DNA from: Brachionus manjavacas | Taxonomy: Eukaryota; Rotifera; Eurotatoria; Ploima; Brachionidae | Direction of reading: 5' to 3' | NCBI GenBank assembly: GCA_019054805.1 | Contig: JAHQIY010000004.1 | Coordinates: 8,440,501-8,504,500 of the forward strand | Length of the DNA: 64,000 bases | In this document: positions 13,515-25,188 of the stretch, one piece after another | How positions within the stretch are numbered: position 1 is the stretch's first letter | Layout: each line of letters opens with the position of its first letter | Notes under the pieces: generated by a model | The model's database searches: none | What the model was told of the DNA's origin: nothing | The model's input: only the letters and a program-made list of their open reading frames with translations | Made by a program: the position numbers and the translations under genes

Positions 13515-14324
13515 TTAAAACTGATTCAAATTCAAACAAGAAAAGCTATTCAACAAATGAGTGGGACTTGACTCATCAATTTGGTGTAGCTTTGATCTTT
13601 GTTCCAGCAAAGATTTGAGGTAAATATAATTTGATAAATTGACTTGGTGCATGCCGATTTCGTCCAGAGAGTGTGACACCGGAAGACCGTAAAAACCTGA
13701 ATTCTGTTGCACTGGCTTTTGGCTTGATTTGCGTATTGGACGCCCAATCGGGCGAATGCTCTCAGTATTGTGGAATGACATGACCGACTGAGACTGGGTT
13801 ATCCGATACAACTGATTGTCCGATGAGGCCAGTGAACTGTGCGAGGAAGACTCCGACAGTTGCTGAGATGACATTCTTTTGAAGTCATAAGTTCTGGACT
13901 TTTTAATGTGACCCTGGCTCACTGAATATTGGACACGGATGTACCGAGTTTTGAACAGACTATCATTGAGCTCTTTGTGGGCAAGCTCTGCATCGCACTC
14001 CGAATAGAAGTGAATGAAAGCATAGTTGTCGTCCTTGACCACACTAAGATTGCGATTGACTTTTCCATACTTGGAGAACAGTTCAACCAATTCATCCAGG
14101 GTGGTGTTAGAGGGTAAGTTGCCGACAAAAAGCTTCTTAAGGTCAGTCGGATGTGACTGAGAGTGGACCGGCTTGACAGGTGGTTTGATCAAATTGGTAG
14201 AGTCGGTGAGCGGCTGAGGTGATGCGGGTCTTGGTGGCGCAATCATCAAAAGACCTTGGTTGGAAGAGCTGGGTCCAAACAGTGAATAAGTTGATTCGGA
14301 TGGTTTCATTTTCAAAAAATCCAT
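13515..14324 (-). CDS. Single-RRM RNA-binding protein, Lark/RBM4-like
   Basis: This is an intronless 269-aa gene starting at an ATG. Residues about 62-135 form one RNA recognition motif: RNP2 is LFVGNL (65-70), the helix DELVELFSKYGKV follows, and RNP1 is KDDNYAFIHF (97-106). The first strand and helix are closest to the RRMs of Lark/RBM4, but the CCHC zinc knuckle of that family is absent and there is only one RRM. The N-terminus is Pro/Ser-rich; the C-terminal half is Ser/Gln-rich and probably disordered. Its role would be binding single-stranded RNA in splicing or translation control, which is inferred from the fold. Base composition is much richer in GC than the flanks, as expected for a used gene. 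The lack of introns could reflect retroposition or gene-family habit. Confidence 0.85.
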   Translation of the reverse strand: MDFLKMKPSESTYSLFGPSSSNQGLLMIAPPRPASPQPLTDSTNLIKPPVKPVHSQSHPTDLKKLFVGNLPSNTTLDELVELFSKYGKVNRNLSVVKDDNYAFIHFYSECDAELAHKELNDSLFKTRYIRVQYSVSQGHIKKSRTYDFKRMSSQQLSESSSHSSLASSDNQLYRITQSQSVMSFHNTESIRPIGRPIRKSSQKPVQQNSGFYGLPVSHSLDEIGMHQVNLSNYIYLKSLLEQRSKLHQIDESSPTHLLNSFSCLNLNQF

Positions 14325-14880
14325 TGCAATATTTTTAAAGGTTTTTTTAAATGGGCAAAAAAAGAAGCTTTTATAGTAGAGAGTGAATGTTCAAGTTTGA
14401 GGGAATGAGTGCAGTAATCGGTGGTATTAATATCAATGGAAGGGAATGTTGAATAAGTGAATTCCGTTAAAGAGCGGTTTGTTAGCTAAAAAACAAAGAA
14501 ACTGACTGGGGTTTGTTTTGTGTGAATTAATGGGTTTAATTGATGTGAAAAATTAGTCGAGCAAAGACCAATTAGGCAAATTTAGATAATTTTCGTCTTA
14601 ATGACAGATAGATTGTATAGAATACCACATCAGATTTCCACATGTTTTCGAAATGCTCTACTAACTCAACTGATACAAATATCTTTGTTATCTCTGTTTA
14701 CAGACTCTTCTCTTTATCTGCTATTCCAAGCAATTTGGAAGAATGTGACATTTTATTTAGTAAACAGAAACAAATATGGAAATTGAGATAATCCAGTTTA
14801 ATTCTCATTTATTTTGGAAATTTTCTAATACTCATTTGTAATACCTCTTACAATTTATCAATTTTTAATTGTCTTTTTAT
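14325..14880. other. Upstream region of the RRM gene
   Basis: This is the presumed promoter and 5' untranslated region of the minus-strand RRM gene; it is less AT-rich than the rest for about 250 bp. A 61-codon plus frame at 14601-14786 has no family resemblance and is probably chance. Confidence 0.4.
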
Positions 14881-15050
14881 ATTTAAATTTTAATTTTTCT
14901 TAAATTTTTTCTTTACATTTTTAGTTTATTTTGACTTATTTTTATTAAGTCAAAATAAACTAAAAATGTACTTAATTCTTATTTTTATTTTATTTTTTTT
15001 AATCTGTAGGATCTTTAGCTCGGCACAGATAAAACAATTTAATAAATAAT
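14880..15050 (+). mobile_element. LINE family 1 tail containing a 24-bp perfect palindrome
   Basis: The tail motif is at 15003-15022 (GATC-TTTA-GCTC, one stem change) with an AATAAATAATAAAA end. Upstream, 14915-14938 and 14946-14969 are perfect 24-bp inverted copies around a 7-nt loop. The left arm resembles the 3' untranslated region of the tail at 15.48 kb, so the palindrome seems to have formed by inverted duplication inside the element. Confidence 0.7.
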
Positions 15051-15199
15051 AAAATGAATCTTTTTAATTTTAAATTCCATAATTTCCCTATGTTTTAACA
15101 TAGCTTTTAAGAGAATGATAGTTCTATTAAGTGTGATGGATAATGCGATCGCTTAAGTGTTAAAAAATTAGATAAAATATATTTTTTATAAATTTTAGA

Positions 15200-15265
15200 A
15201 TATAATAAAAAAAAATTAAGGTTTTTACAAGGTTTTACCCGTTTCTCTGCTGCCGAAATAATAAA
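15200..15265 (-). pseudogene. Decayed copy of an exon with a GKT-L motif (copy 1)
   Basis: On the minus strand a pyrimidine/A-rich stretch ends in an AG, followed by codons for GSRETGKTL and then stops. The same intron end plus exon start occurs at about 15760-15935 (-) and 42340-42500 (+). The fuller copy at 42.5 kb suggests an ankyrin-repeat or P-loop coding source. Confidence 0.5.
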
Positions 15266-15439
15266 AAAGGAAAGAAATAAGTTTAAAATTTTTTTTTTAT
15301 TTAATCAATTACTTAATTTTGTTTTTCATATTGAAAAATTCTTATTATAAATTGATTTTTAAAATTTTATTCATATATATGTGCAGGTAGGGTTAATTAA
15401 AGATCCTTAAAAAAAATTTATCATTATTTGAAAAAAATT

Positions 15440-15575
15440 ACAATTAAAACCTATTTCAATATATGTCTTTTAATTTTCTTTACATTTTTTAGCTTATTAG
15501 CTTTATTTTTATATATTTTTTTATAATTTATTCTGTAGGAGCTCTAGCTCGGCACTAAAAACAAATAAAATAAAA
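15440..15575 (+). mobile_element. LINE family 1 tail
   Basis: This is a truncated 3' end with hairpin GAGC-TCTA-GCTC (15539-15550) and an AAAAACAAATAAAAT tail. Confidence 0.75.
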
Positions 15576-15754
15576 AAATTAACACAAATGATTAAAATCG
15601 AAAATTTTCTCAAACTTTTTTACAATGTTTTTTCTTGATTTTAATGTATTAGAGTTAAGATATGCGTTGCTTTACAACACTTTACTTATCAATTTTACTT
15701 TATTTTTATTTTATTCTTTTTTTACTTTTTACATCACCATATTTGTGGCAAATG

Positions 15755-15965
15755 AAATAAATAATATTAACAAGGTTTTACCTGTTGCTGCGTTGCTGGA
15801 ATAATAAAAATAAAATAAAGATAAATTAAGTTTGATTATTTAATTAATTGATATATTTTATTTTTCACATTGAAAAATTCTTATTATAAATTGATTCTAA
15901 AAAATGTTTAAATAATAATTATATATTTATTTGTGCACTGTATGTCAAAAAAAGTTAGAACCAGA
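15755..15965 (-). pseudogene. Decayed intron-exon copy (copy 2) joined to a mariner-like end
   Basis: Read on the minus strand, a mariner-like terminal sequence (CTGTATGTCA and GTTAGAACC words at 15938-15965) is followed by about 130 nt of AT-rich intron, an acceptor and codons for NAATGKTL. The same order (mariner-like end, intron, exon) exists at 42.29-42.50 kb, so a block including the transposon end was duplicated. Confidence 0.55.
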
Positions 15966-16484
15966 GTTGTTTAAAAGTCCAAGTCTGGAGTTAAAATTTT
16001 GTTTTTTATTTTCTAGATACGGGAGTGATTTGCTTAAAAATAGTAAAATTTTTTTACTATTTTTCAGCATTATACACGATCAAAATTAATCAAATAAATA
16101 AAAAATGAAAAATTTTTAATTGTGAAAAACTTTATTAACATTTGCAACGCTTCGGTAAAATGAAGTTCCCATTATCAAGCTGTTGATTTATCTAAAAGGA
16201 AATAATAGGAAAAAATCGAATAATGGGAATAATTGAAAAAAACAATTGCATTAATTTGCGTAAAATTACGTAAATTTACGTAAAAACACAAATGTCAAAT
16301 CACAACTGTAAATAAAAAAAATTATACTCTTGGGCTGTATTATGCATATAGACTTGGACTTTTTTTAAAAAAAATGAAAGTCGTTTCGGACTTTTGAAAA
16401 AATAAATAAGTAAAAAAAAGTCCGGACTTCGACTTGATTTGAGACTATTGACTTTTAAGCATCTCGATTTTTTAATTTCAATTT

Positions 16485-16525
16485 TTATTCTGAAAGAGCT
16501 TTTGCTCGGTTCAGAAAAAAATAAA
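16485..16525 (+). mobile_element. LINE family 1 tail, minimal
   Basis: Only about 40 bp remain: TTATTCTGAAAGAGC-TTTT-GCTCGG, then an A-rich tail. The hairpin is at 16496-16507. Confidence 0.65.
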
Positions 16526-16527
16526 TA

Positions 16528-17162
16528 CAGGACAGTCAGTTTATAACGAACGCGCTTATAGTGAAAATTCGTTTTTAACGAAAATAAATTCTATATTTGG
16601 CAGAACAAGAATCTTTTCAATTTAATTTCTTATGGATATAACGAAGTTCGGATATTACGAAAATATTAGTGAATTTCTCTTGGTTTATAACGTAGTTAGG
16701 AAAAAAATATTTTTGGTTTCTTTGTTTTTGTTTGATTTTAAAGAATAAGTACTAATTTATTAATTAGTCAAGTGATGACGAATCAGATAACGAATCTTCA
16801 AATGTTATCGAATCATTTCAGGACGAAAATATATCATATCAACAAGCTTTAAAATTAATTGATCAATTAAGAAAACATCTATCAAAATCTACACACAATT
16901 TTGAATCGTCTATTGAAAATTTGGAAAGCATTGATAACGAAATTTTAGGCTTAATGGTCAAACAAAAATTGGATTATTTTAAAAAATATTTTTTTTGATT
17001 TCTGATTTATGAATTATGATTTATTGTACTAGATTATACTTTTTAAATTAATAAAAATTTTAAAAATAACATTATTTTCTCTTATTTGGATATAACGAAA
17101 TTCGTTTATTACGAACTGCTTTTGGATTCCCCCAGTGACTTCGTTATAACCGTACTTCACTG
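16528..17162 (+). mobile_element. Deleted pogo/Tigger-like DNA transposon
   Basis: The ends are imperfect inverted repeats sharing a TTATAACGA core: CAGGACAGTCAG-TTTATAACGA at 16528 and, on the opposite strand, CAGTGAAGTACG-GTTATAACGA ending at 17162; about 16 of 22 bases agree. TTATAACGAA-like words recur inside both ends. A surviving frame, 16771-16998, encodes about 75 residues: acidic (SDDESDNESSN), then ISYQQALKLIDQLRKHL, ending at TGA. That acidic-plus-helix tail is how pogo/Tigger (CENP-B-type, DDE) transposases end. The DNA-binding and catalytic parts are missing. A TA lies at 16526-16527; the right target site is unclear. Confidence 0.7.
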
Positions 17163-17352
17163 AATATGAAATTAAAAAAGAAGGTGAGATTTTCATTTGA
17201 AAATTTTGATCTTGTAGAATTAATGCTATTAAATTAAAATTCGACTTCGACTTCGAATTTGTTTTTGACTTTTGACCAACTCTGCAAAATATAAATTGCA
17301 TTTTTGAGTTAGAGCAAAATGGGTACGATTCCTTAGGGTTCGGGCCGCTAAC

Positions 17353-17517
17353 ATGCATCGTTTTATGTCACTCATCATCATGGTCAACTGGGCGCAGACA
17401 GTTTTTCAAGTGAAAGTCTCGTACGTGTCATCCGGCGAAAATCCGGTGAACGCGACTTCCAGGCGCATATCACCATCAATTGCGATTACGCACTGGCACT
17501 GCCACGGACGTCCATAA
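17353..17517 (+). CDS. Possible small secreted peptide (54 codons) in a GC-richer island
   Basis: This ATG frame of 54 codons stands out because 17340-17640 is much less AT-rich than its surroundings. The first residues are hydrophobic enough for a signal peptide (MHRFMSLIIMVNWAQTVF). The remainder is polar, with one Cys and several His (THWHCHGRP at the end). No family is recognised. The stop lies within a 14-bp perfect inverted repeat (17511-17524 with 17625-17638), so the island could instead be a structured RNA or a transposon relic. Treat as a candidate only. Confidence 0.25.
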   Translation: MHRFMSLIIMVNWAQTVFQVKVSYVSSGENPVNATSRRISPSIAITHWHCHGRP

Positions 17518-17639
17518 ATATCAGCTGCTCTCAGTGAATCGGCAGCTTTCGAACTTTTTATTATTTTTAATTAAATAAAAATGACTGACTCGTGGTCAAG
17601 CCACCGGTCAGCCAGCATTTTTTCTGATATTTATGGAAT

Positions 17640-18192
17640 TTAAAAGTAAAATGTTTTAATTATCAAGCTAAATTAATTCTTGCTTCAGCTCTTGTTTTTT
17701 TTTTTTTAATTATTTTTCCAAACTTCTCTTTTAATAGTTTTTCGTTTTAACTTCGATTTTCTCTTCTGGCTTTAAATTCGCGAGAATATCGCTTTCTTAG
17801 TAATTTTTTTTAAGTTTTCATTAAATTAATTTATTTAATGAATTAATTTTTTCAAAAAAAAAAAAAATTATCAATCAAACAGTATTTATATATGAAGATA
17901 GACATAATTTTTTTTTACGGAAAATAGAAAAATATTTTTTTTTTGTAAAAAAAATCTTAAAATTTAATGCTGCACTTAAGCCAAAAATTGTTTCAGAATT
18001 AAATTTTGATGGCTGCATTTATAGTTAGCTGAAATTCTATCTAAACTTATGATACCGGAACTATAGTTGGACAATAAAACATTTAAAAACACGAGTTGAC
18101 TGCGTCAACTATTCTTTGCTCGCTGCCTATAAAGGTATGCAACAGATCGCATTACGGGATTAAGGGAATACGATTTTAATTACGTCTTTAGA
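17640..18192. other. AT-rich spacer
   Basis: No gene or repeat is supported here. Confidence 0.4.
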
Positions 18193-18338
18193 ACAAACAA
18201 AAAAGTATTAATCTCTTTTATAACAATAAGTTTAAAAAATTTTATAACAAATAAAAAAGTTTTAATAATTTTTATAACAATAAGTTTAAAAAATTTTATA
18301 ACAAATAAAAAAGTTTTAATAATTTTTATAACATTAAG
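18193..18338. repeat. Tandem repeat, 54-bp unit, about 2.5 copies
   Basis: The word TTTTATAACAATAAG returns 54 bp later, with the same intervening AAAAAATTTTATAACAAAT and AAAAAGTTTTAATAAT sequence. The two full units are nearly identical, so the duplication is recent. It is a minisatellite-like array with no coding content. Confidence 0.8.
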
Positions 18339-19387
18339 TATTTTATTTGCTTGATGGTACCAGGTATTGATACTTAAAAAAATTTACGATAATTTAAAAA
18401 CTGTTTAAAATAAGGTTAAAAGCCAAGTGAAAATAAAAACAAGTTTGTAAAAAGACTGAATTAAAATTTAAAGACAATATCTCGATATTCTAGCGACGTT
18501 AATCTAGCTCTTCAAACGAGTTAAACTCAGATATTCGATGATTTTATTAGATAAACACTAGATTGAAAAGGAAATCTTTTTCTGAAATTTATTTTTGGTA
18601 ATTAATAATTTGTTTATTATTGACTTTAAAAAAAAAATATTAAAAAGAGAAAAACTACGTTTACAATTCTTATTTATTTATTAATTAATGCCAACCCGAT
18701 ACTATACTCGAGTATCGGATCTATCGTTTGAAAAATACCAATACTGATATCAAGTTTTGAATTAGATATCTTGATACTTTTTCTAAATTTGATGAAAAAC
18801 CTGATATTCAGCTATCCAGTAACTTTTTTTTATTAAAAAAATGTTTTATTTTAAAAAAGTATCAAAACTATTAAAACTAATAATTCGATACTTCTTCAGA
18901 ATATAAATGGTTTCATTAATTTTAGATAATTTAATGCTTTTACAATTTATTTAAATAAACCTAAAATTAAGTATCAAAAGTATCTGTTTTAATACTTTGA
19001 CTCGTTTCTTTATTGGAAGTATATTTGTTTTTTTTTTTTAATAATTTACGAAAAAAAATTAAATTTTGGTAAATCAAAAAAGTCAAAATCACAAATTTTT
19101 TTTCTTTTCGTAAAAAATTTTATAAATTCAAAATTTTACCTCAATTACTGTAGAATTAAAAATGTCCGAATCGAATACAGAAGAAGATCTTAAACAATAT
19201 TTTCAAATTTTTCAAAAAAACTTTAACTAAAATTTTATCAAATAAATAATGGTAAAAAAACAAAAATATTACGGAAAATAATATGAAATTATCACATAGT
19301 GCAAAAATTTTAAATTTTATCTAAAAAATTAAAATTCAAAATATCATTTCCCTTTTTTTTTTTTATAAATTTGAATAAAATAACCGC
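18339..19387. other. AT-rich spacer
   Basis: Short dispersed GATACTT / AAGTATC words occur between 18690 and 19000, but I could not resolve them into an element. Confidence 0.35.
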
Positions 19388-19590
19388 GAATTCTTCTTGT
19401 CTGTAAGTCTGGCAGTTTATTTTGGTCAATTTTTCATGATATTCCAAATGTTAAAATCGAGAACCAATTTTGTTGCACTTTTCTGAATTCTATCAATCTT
19501 TGAATGTATTTTTTTAAACCAAGAACTTATTGCATATTCTAAATGAGGCCTGACAAGTTATCTGTTAAAAAGCTTAATATTGCTTTTATT
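19388..19590 (-). mobile_element. LINE family 2, C-terminal fragment
   Basis: On the minus strand this reads LVRPHLEYAISSWFKK, then a helix and IQKSATKLVLDF, the conserved stretch just upstream of the block found at 6757-7077. Stops lie on both sides and the match ends after about 45 codons. Confidence 0.7.
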
Positions 19591-21417
19591 CTTTAATTTA
19601 AAGGCAATTATCATTGTTAATACTGATGTAATAAATTTTAATAAAAATTTTAAAGTCCTCTTTTGTTTATACGACAAATATATCATATTTTACGTAAATT
19701 ATGGTAATCTAAAAAATGGTATTTATCGTAAAACAACGATAATTACCCCAAAATACAGTGAAAAAAAACTTTCCATGAAAAAATTTTAAATTGAAAAAGT
19801 AATTCTTGAAAAATTGCCCTCTATAATAATTTTTTTATTTGATGAATCAAATTAACCGCCATTTAGGGAAGAAAAAGCGTAAAAAGTCTTTTTGTAAAAC
19901 ATTTTTTTCAATTTTTTGTCCAAAATGATTTTGAAGTTCCGTTCGAATTGTAATAAATAAAGTAATAAAATTAATAAATTAAATAATTAAGAAAATTTAG
20001 AAAAATGCAAGTCCTGAGATGGACGCCTCTACTAAGATGAGACTGAGACTGGAACAATAATGTGACCGTTACCTTATTTCTATTTAAAATCCTTTTTTTG
20101 TTGACTGATTTATCTTATCAAAAAGTAAAAAAAAAAAACAAAGTGAAAATAGCTGCCAAAACTTAAAATTAAATTGAGTTATTTTTAAGCCATATGGAGT
20201 ATTTAGCCAAGTCCGTCAGGCTTTAATTTTATTTCTTGCTTTTTTGATAAATAGAATTAAAGATTATGAAATACAGTAGTAATTTGACATTTGTGTTAAG
20301 TAAAATTACGTAAAATTGCGTATGTTTACGTATGATTAACAATTTCAAGAATATGTGATTATTTGTTAACATAATCGACTAGACCCTACAATTTTTTCTT
20401 AAAAAATTCAACTTAGAAAAAATTTTAAACAGTTTCAAATGAAATTTCAAAAATTTTATTTTAACATTAAACAAAAATTTATAATTTTTAAGCTTGAAAA
20501 TAGTCCTAATTTTTTTTCTTAAAAGATGGAATGAAAAGCAAACATCTCCTTTTAATATTTTTTTAGCGACGGCACTGATCTGAAACAGAGAACTAATCTA
20601 CAACGCTTCTATTTTGGGTCGATTTACACTCCGGTAATTTTAGCAAAAATCAATTTGGGTTGATTGACATTTCAGCACATCAGTAATCTCAAACCAGAAG
20701 TGAAATTTACCAAACTCGAGTCTTATGGGATTAAAATGACTTATTATTGATTTTAATATTCCAGATAAATTAATTAATTTTAATGTATTTTTGCATTATT
20801 TTCTCTCTAAATAGAATCTTGAAATTTTAATAAAAAAAATTTAAATCAAATTAAAGAAAAAAATTTTAAGAAACAGAGCTTTTTCATACAAAATTATTCA
20901 AAAAACTAATCATTTACTTAGATGAATAATATTTAATTAAATGTAGGATAAATATCAAATTGATAAAACAGATATAATTCAACATATAGCGGTATAGCTT
21001 GAATTCTCGAATTCTTTTCAAGGTTTTAAAAGCATATATTTACTTTGAAAAAAAGAATCTAATTTTTATCTATAAATCTATTTATCATTTCAATTTGCTT
21101 TTCTTCAAACATCTGAATTATAATTTTGAATTTAGGGTTCTTGCAATAAAAAATTAAAATAATTTCAAATATATTATAATTTTTATTTGAACAATTGCAT
21201 GAGTTCACGCAAGTCGATAGCTCGCTGTTCAAGCTAAAATTCTTCAATTTGAATTATATTTATTCATAATTTTCGTCACTTTTCTTTTTGTTTTCATTTT
21301 AGCTAAATTTTTAATTTCAAGGTTTTCCTAGTTAATCTTTTATAGCTTGCCATAACTACACCAAATATAAAAATTAAATGAAAATAAAATAATTCAAATA
21401 TCCCATTGATAAAAAAT
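19591..21417. other. AT-rich spacer and upstream region of the DDHD gene
   Basis: A transposon-like end (TACAGTAGTAATTTGACATT at 20272) faces right and is followed by TTACGTAAAA words. No partner end was found. The last few hundred bases before 21418 must hold the promoter and 5' untranslated region of the DDHD gene; no distinct promoter element is recognisable. Confidence 0.4.
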
Positions 21418-24400
21418 ATGTCCCAAAGCGCACGAGTTAAGTCTCACCCACTGGATTTGACTGACCAGGACGAGGATGAAAAGTGCACCAGTGTGTCCAT
21501 GTCAGCAAGTTTTACAAGAACCGACAACAAATTCAATCTTACCTTGGAAGGCCTTATGCGGCGTAGACCCGACAAGCCGATTGCGCCCAAGCGTCCAGAT
21601 CCGCCCAAGCAAACACTGAAGCTAGAAGATAAACAGATCAATTTCTACATAGAAATAAGTCAAGTTAGATGGTTCTACAAAGGAGACAAAGACTCTACCG
21701 CCAACAATGGTCTCAATACACCAACTGGAGTTTCGCAGACATCTCTACCCAGCATTCAATCATCCAGTAATATGATCAATCCGGATCAATCGATTCACAC
21801 TCTGAACGAAAATGACATAAATAACAACAACAACAACAACTCGAATATGAGTTCTGTCAATTTGAACACCAAAAAGTGGTACAAATTTTCCAAAGCTGAC
21901 TCCTATAATCTTGAACTCGAGTACAGAGATATGATGTCAAAAAAACTGCTCAATGCAAACTCAGAAGTTAATTTTGTTCAAGTGTTGAATAATTTATATG
22001 AGGTCAATTTGGAGAGCAAAAAGTGCTATCCGATCTATTGGAAAGCGGCAAAAACCATGTCGGTGATGCGATGCATCTGGTACACTGACAGTGGCGAGCC
22101 TTTTGATGAGCGCATCGGAGAGCTAATCGAAAAGAAACACATCGAGTTGTTCAAAGATCAACTCGGAATTGAGAATGATAATTCGATTAATGGTGATCTA
22201 CAAGTTCGAACCCCTAGTCCTACAGAGAATAATGAAGACCTAGGACCAAAGTCTTCCAAAAATGAGCTGGTCAAGTCTGTTGAAAGTAAGATAAAAATAA
22301 AAATTAAATGCTCTTTTTTTCATTATTTGTATCCAGTTATCGATAGTGTTAAATTGAATGAAGGCGTAATTAATTGGTACTCTAAGGATGATGTGTATTG
22401 GGAAAATACTAAACTTAATGTACGCAATCTGTTGAGCAAAATTTCCAATTTAAATAAAAAATACTGTAAGTTAATTTAATTCGTGTGTTTTTATTAGAAA
22501 AAATAAATTGAAATTGTTATTAATTTTAATTTTAATTTGAACGAATTATAATAATTTTGAAATTCAAATTTTTTCTACGGAATTCTTTTCAGTAAAATTT
22601 AAAAATAATTATTAATCGATTCTTTATCGAATTTATTATTATGTAATAAAATACGTACGAAAAAACATGTTCTAATTTAGCCTATCTTAAATTTTTTGTT
22701 TAGAAAATTAATTTTTTCAATTAAAAAATTTTTAAAAATAAAATTATGACTGATTTGTATGAAATTTTTAAAATTAATTTTTTTAAAAAGCTAAGCCGGG
22801 TCTAACATTGCTTTTTGTCATGTTCCTATGCCATACACGATGCCAAAAAAGATTAAAACACAAATTTTGTCTTTTTATTTATAAAAACAATTTTAAAAAG
22901 TAATTTTTAGGTATTATTAAAATCGATTTAATTTTCAAGTTTAGCAAGATTTTATTTTTTAAATATCTTAATTTTACTCTTTTTAATTTAGTTTTCCAAA
23001 AAGATACAAAAAAATTTATGCACAACAAAAGTAAAAAATAATTTTCTTTAGAAATTATTTAATTGTATTACTTATTCAGGTCTTCTCTTTTTGATTAATT
23101 AAGGCTTCATTGTAGTTTGAATAAATTTTAGATTTCTACTGAATCTTTTACTCAAGTGAAACAATTTTTCAATTAATAGTTAATTATTTTTTTTGAAATC
23201 TATTTAATTATTCGTAATTAAGAAATTTAAATTATTTTTCTTAGTAAAAATATTTGCTTTTGTTAAATATTTATTTTTAATTTAATAAAAAGCTTTCACA
23301 GTGAATTTTAGTTTTTAAAATTTGTAAATTTTTAGAACATTTAATCTAGTTTGTCCCATGTTTACTTAAAACAAATTTATTCCATAGAGGTCTGGTTAGT
23401 ATCGCTCAGAAGTTAAAAAATATTCAAGATTTCTATTTATTCATGTTTTTTTTTTAATTTCAAAATAATGACAAATATTTTAAACACATTCGGTATAAAT
23501 AATAAACAATCAGAAACTATCAGATTGTTTTAAATCCAACTCTTTCCTTTTGTACTGAGTTTCAATAAACCGACCTTTTCGACCCAGTGATATATCATTG
23601 TTTAAATTTAAATAAAAGAACTTAAAAATTATTAAAAAATTAATTGGAAGCACCTTAAAAATTAAAAAAGAAAAACTACATAATAATGGAAAAATTTCAT
23701 GTTATTTTAATATTCTTATTCAAGAACAAAAAAAATTTGAATTAAATTAGATATTTTTTTTATTAAGCTGGAGTAAGAATTCGACGTGGCCAAAAAGAAA
23801 AGCTCAAGGAAAGCGATTCAGAGGAAAAATTGCCGGAAATTACCCATTTGGTGTTTGTTGTTCATGGAATAGCACAAAAACTGTATGAAAATAGTGTAAT
23901 AAAAAACTGTGAAGAGTAATACTATACTTGAAATAATTTCGAAATATTTTTAAAAATATTTCTTTTCAAAGCTTAAGAAAAGAGTGCGAAAAGAAAAAAA
24001 AAGAGTTTTTCGAAAACAATAAAAATGAACGTTTTGTTTTTTTACCGGTAGACTGGCGATCTTCATTGATTTTGGATGATGGCATTGTCGAATCAATTAC
24101 CCCAAAGAGTATCCAAGCCATTAGGGATAAGCTAAATTCAAGCGCTCTTGATATCATGTATTACACTAGTCCTTTGTATCGAACTGAAGTAAACTAATAC
24201 TTTTATTTAACTATTAATTTAATTTTAAAATAAATTTATTAAATATTTATTATAAAATTTATTATTTAAATTTTTTTAGATAATGACATCTTTAACAAAT
24301 GAAATGAACCGGTTATACAATCTTTTCTGTGAAAAGAATCCTACTTTTAAAAGAAATCACAACAAAGTGTCTCTAATAGCTCATTCATTGGGTTCAGTGA

Positions 24401-25188
24401 TTGTTTACGACATTATAATAGCCAACACTTCATTCAGCCAAATGACCAACAATTACGGCGAAGACTCTAGTCAAGAAAAACTTGTCCTTGATCACTTAAC
24501 TCAAAACGATGCTGAACTTTTAAATCAATATCTAGAACTAAAGCAAAAACTCGAAGATGTAGAGAAAAAAATGATCAAAGCTAACAATAGCACAGGTCTG
24601 TTGGCTTTCAAGCCCGAAAATTTTTTTCTTCTAGGCTCACCTATAGCTGTTTTCTTGGCTCTGAGAGGGGTTCGACCTGCTGGTTTGGGTTCACAGGACC
24701 ACATTTTACCAAAAAATATATGCAACAAATTGTTTAATATTTTTCATCCATCTGATCCAATCGCTTACCGATTGGAACCTTTGGTGCTCAAGCATTACGC
24801 AACTAAATCCCCGGTCGAAATAATGAAGTCATCAGATCCGGGATGTTTGAAGTTATCGTACAAAGAATTGAATGCCAAAAGAAATCCAATTTCATCAGAT
24901 CTCAAGTCAGCATTGGCAAAAAATCCTGTTGGTAAAAAGAAGGATAAGAATGATTCTAAATCGGTCGAGTTGAATCAATTTAAAGAAGACACAAAGTCAA
25001 CAAATTCGCTTGGTGATTCAATGGACCAAGTTGAATTGGAGGATGCACTTGATTACCAATTATCCGAGTCGAATTTTGAGCTCATGGCAGCCCTAAAAGC
25101 TCATACTTGCTATTGGAAATCTTCAGATACTGCTTTGTTCATAGTACAGAATTTAATCACTAATGACAATGATTCATCATGTGAATGA
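21418..25188 (+). CDS. DDHD-domain phospholipase A1 (PA-PLA1/DDHD2-like)
   Basis: This is an intracellular phospholipase that would hydrolyse phosphatidic acid and related lipids at ER/Golgi membranes. Exons: 21418-22465, 23768-23915, 23972-24188 and 24280-25188; phases agree and give about 773 aa, close to DDHD2. The start is ATG at 21418. Exon 1 has a short Asn run and a WWE-like region (residues about 75-245, ending VMRCIWYTDSGEPF). Exon 2 has the family hallmark THLVFVVHGIAQK, exon 3 VDWRSS and LDIMYYTSPLYR. Exon 4 has the nucleophile elbow AHSLGS (Ser about 507, as the family's S-H-S-L-G) and the DDHD domain (FFLLGSPIAVFLALRG, FHPSDPIAYRLEPL, AHTCYW, SSDTALF). Within exon 1, 22286-22336 looks like a 51-nt intron but keeps the frame if retained. 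Confidence 0.93.

Noticed and set aside
17029..17358. 109-codon minus-strand frame
   Set aside because: It overlaps the terminal repeat of the pogo-like element and reads its inverted repeat; chance frame.
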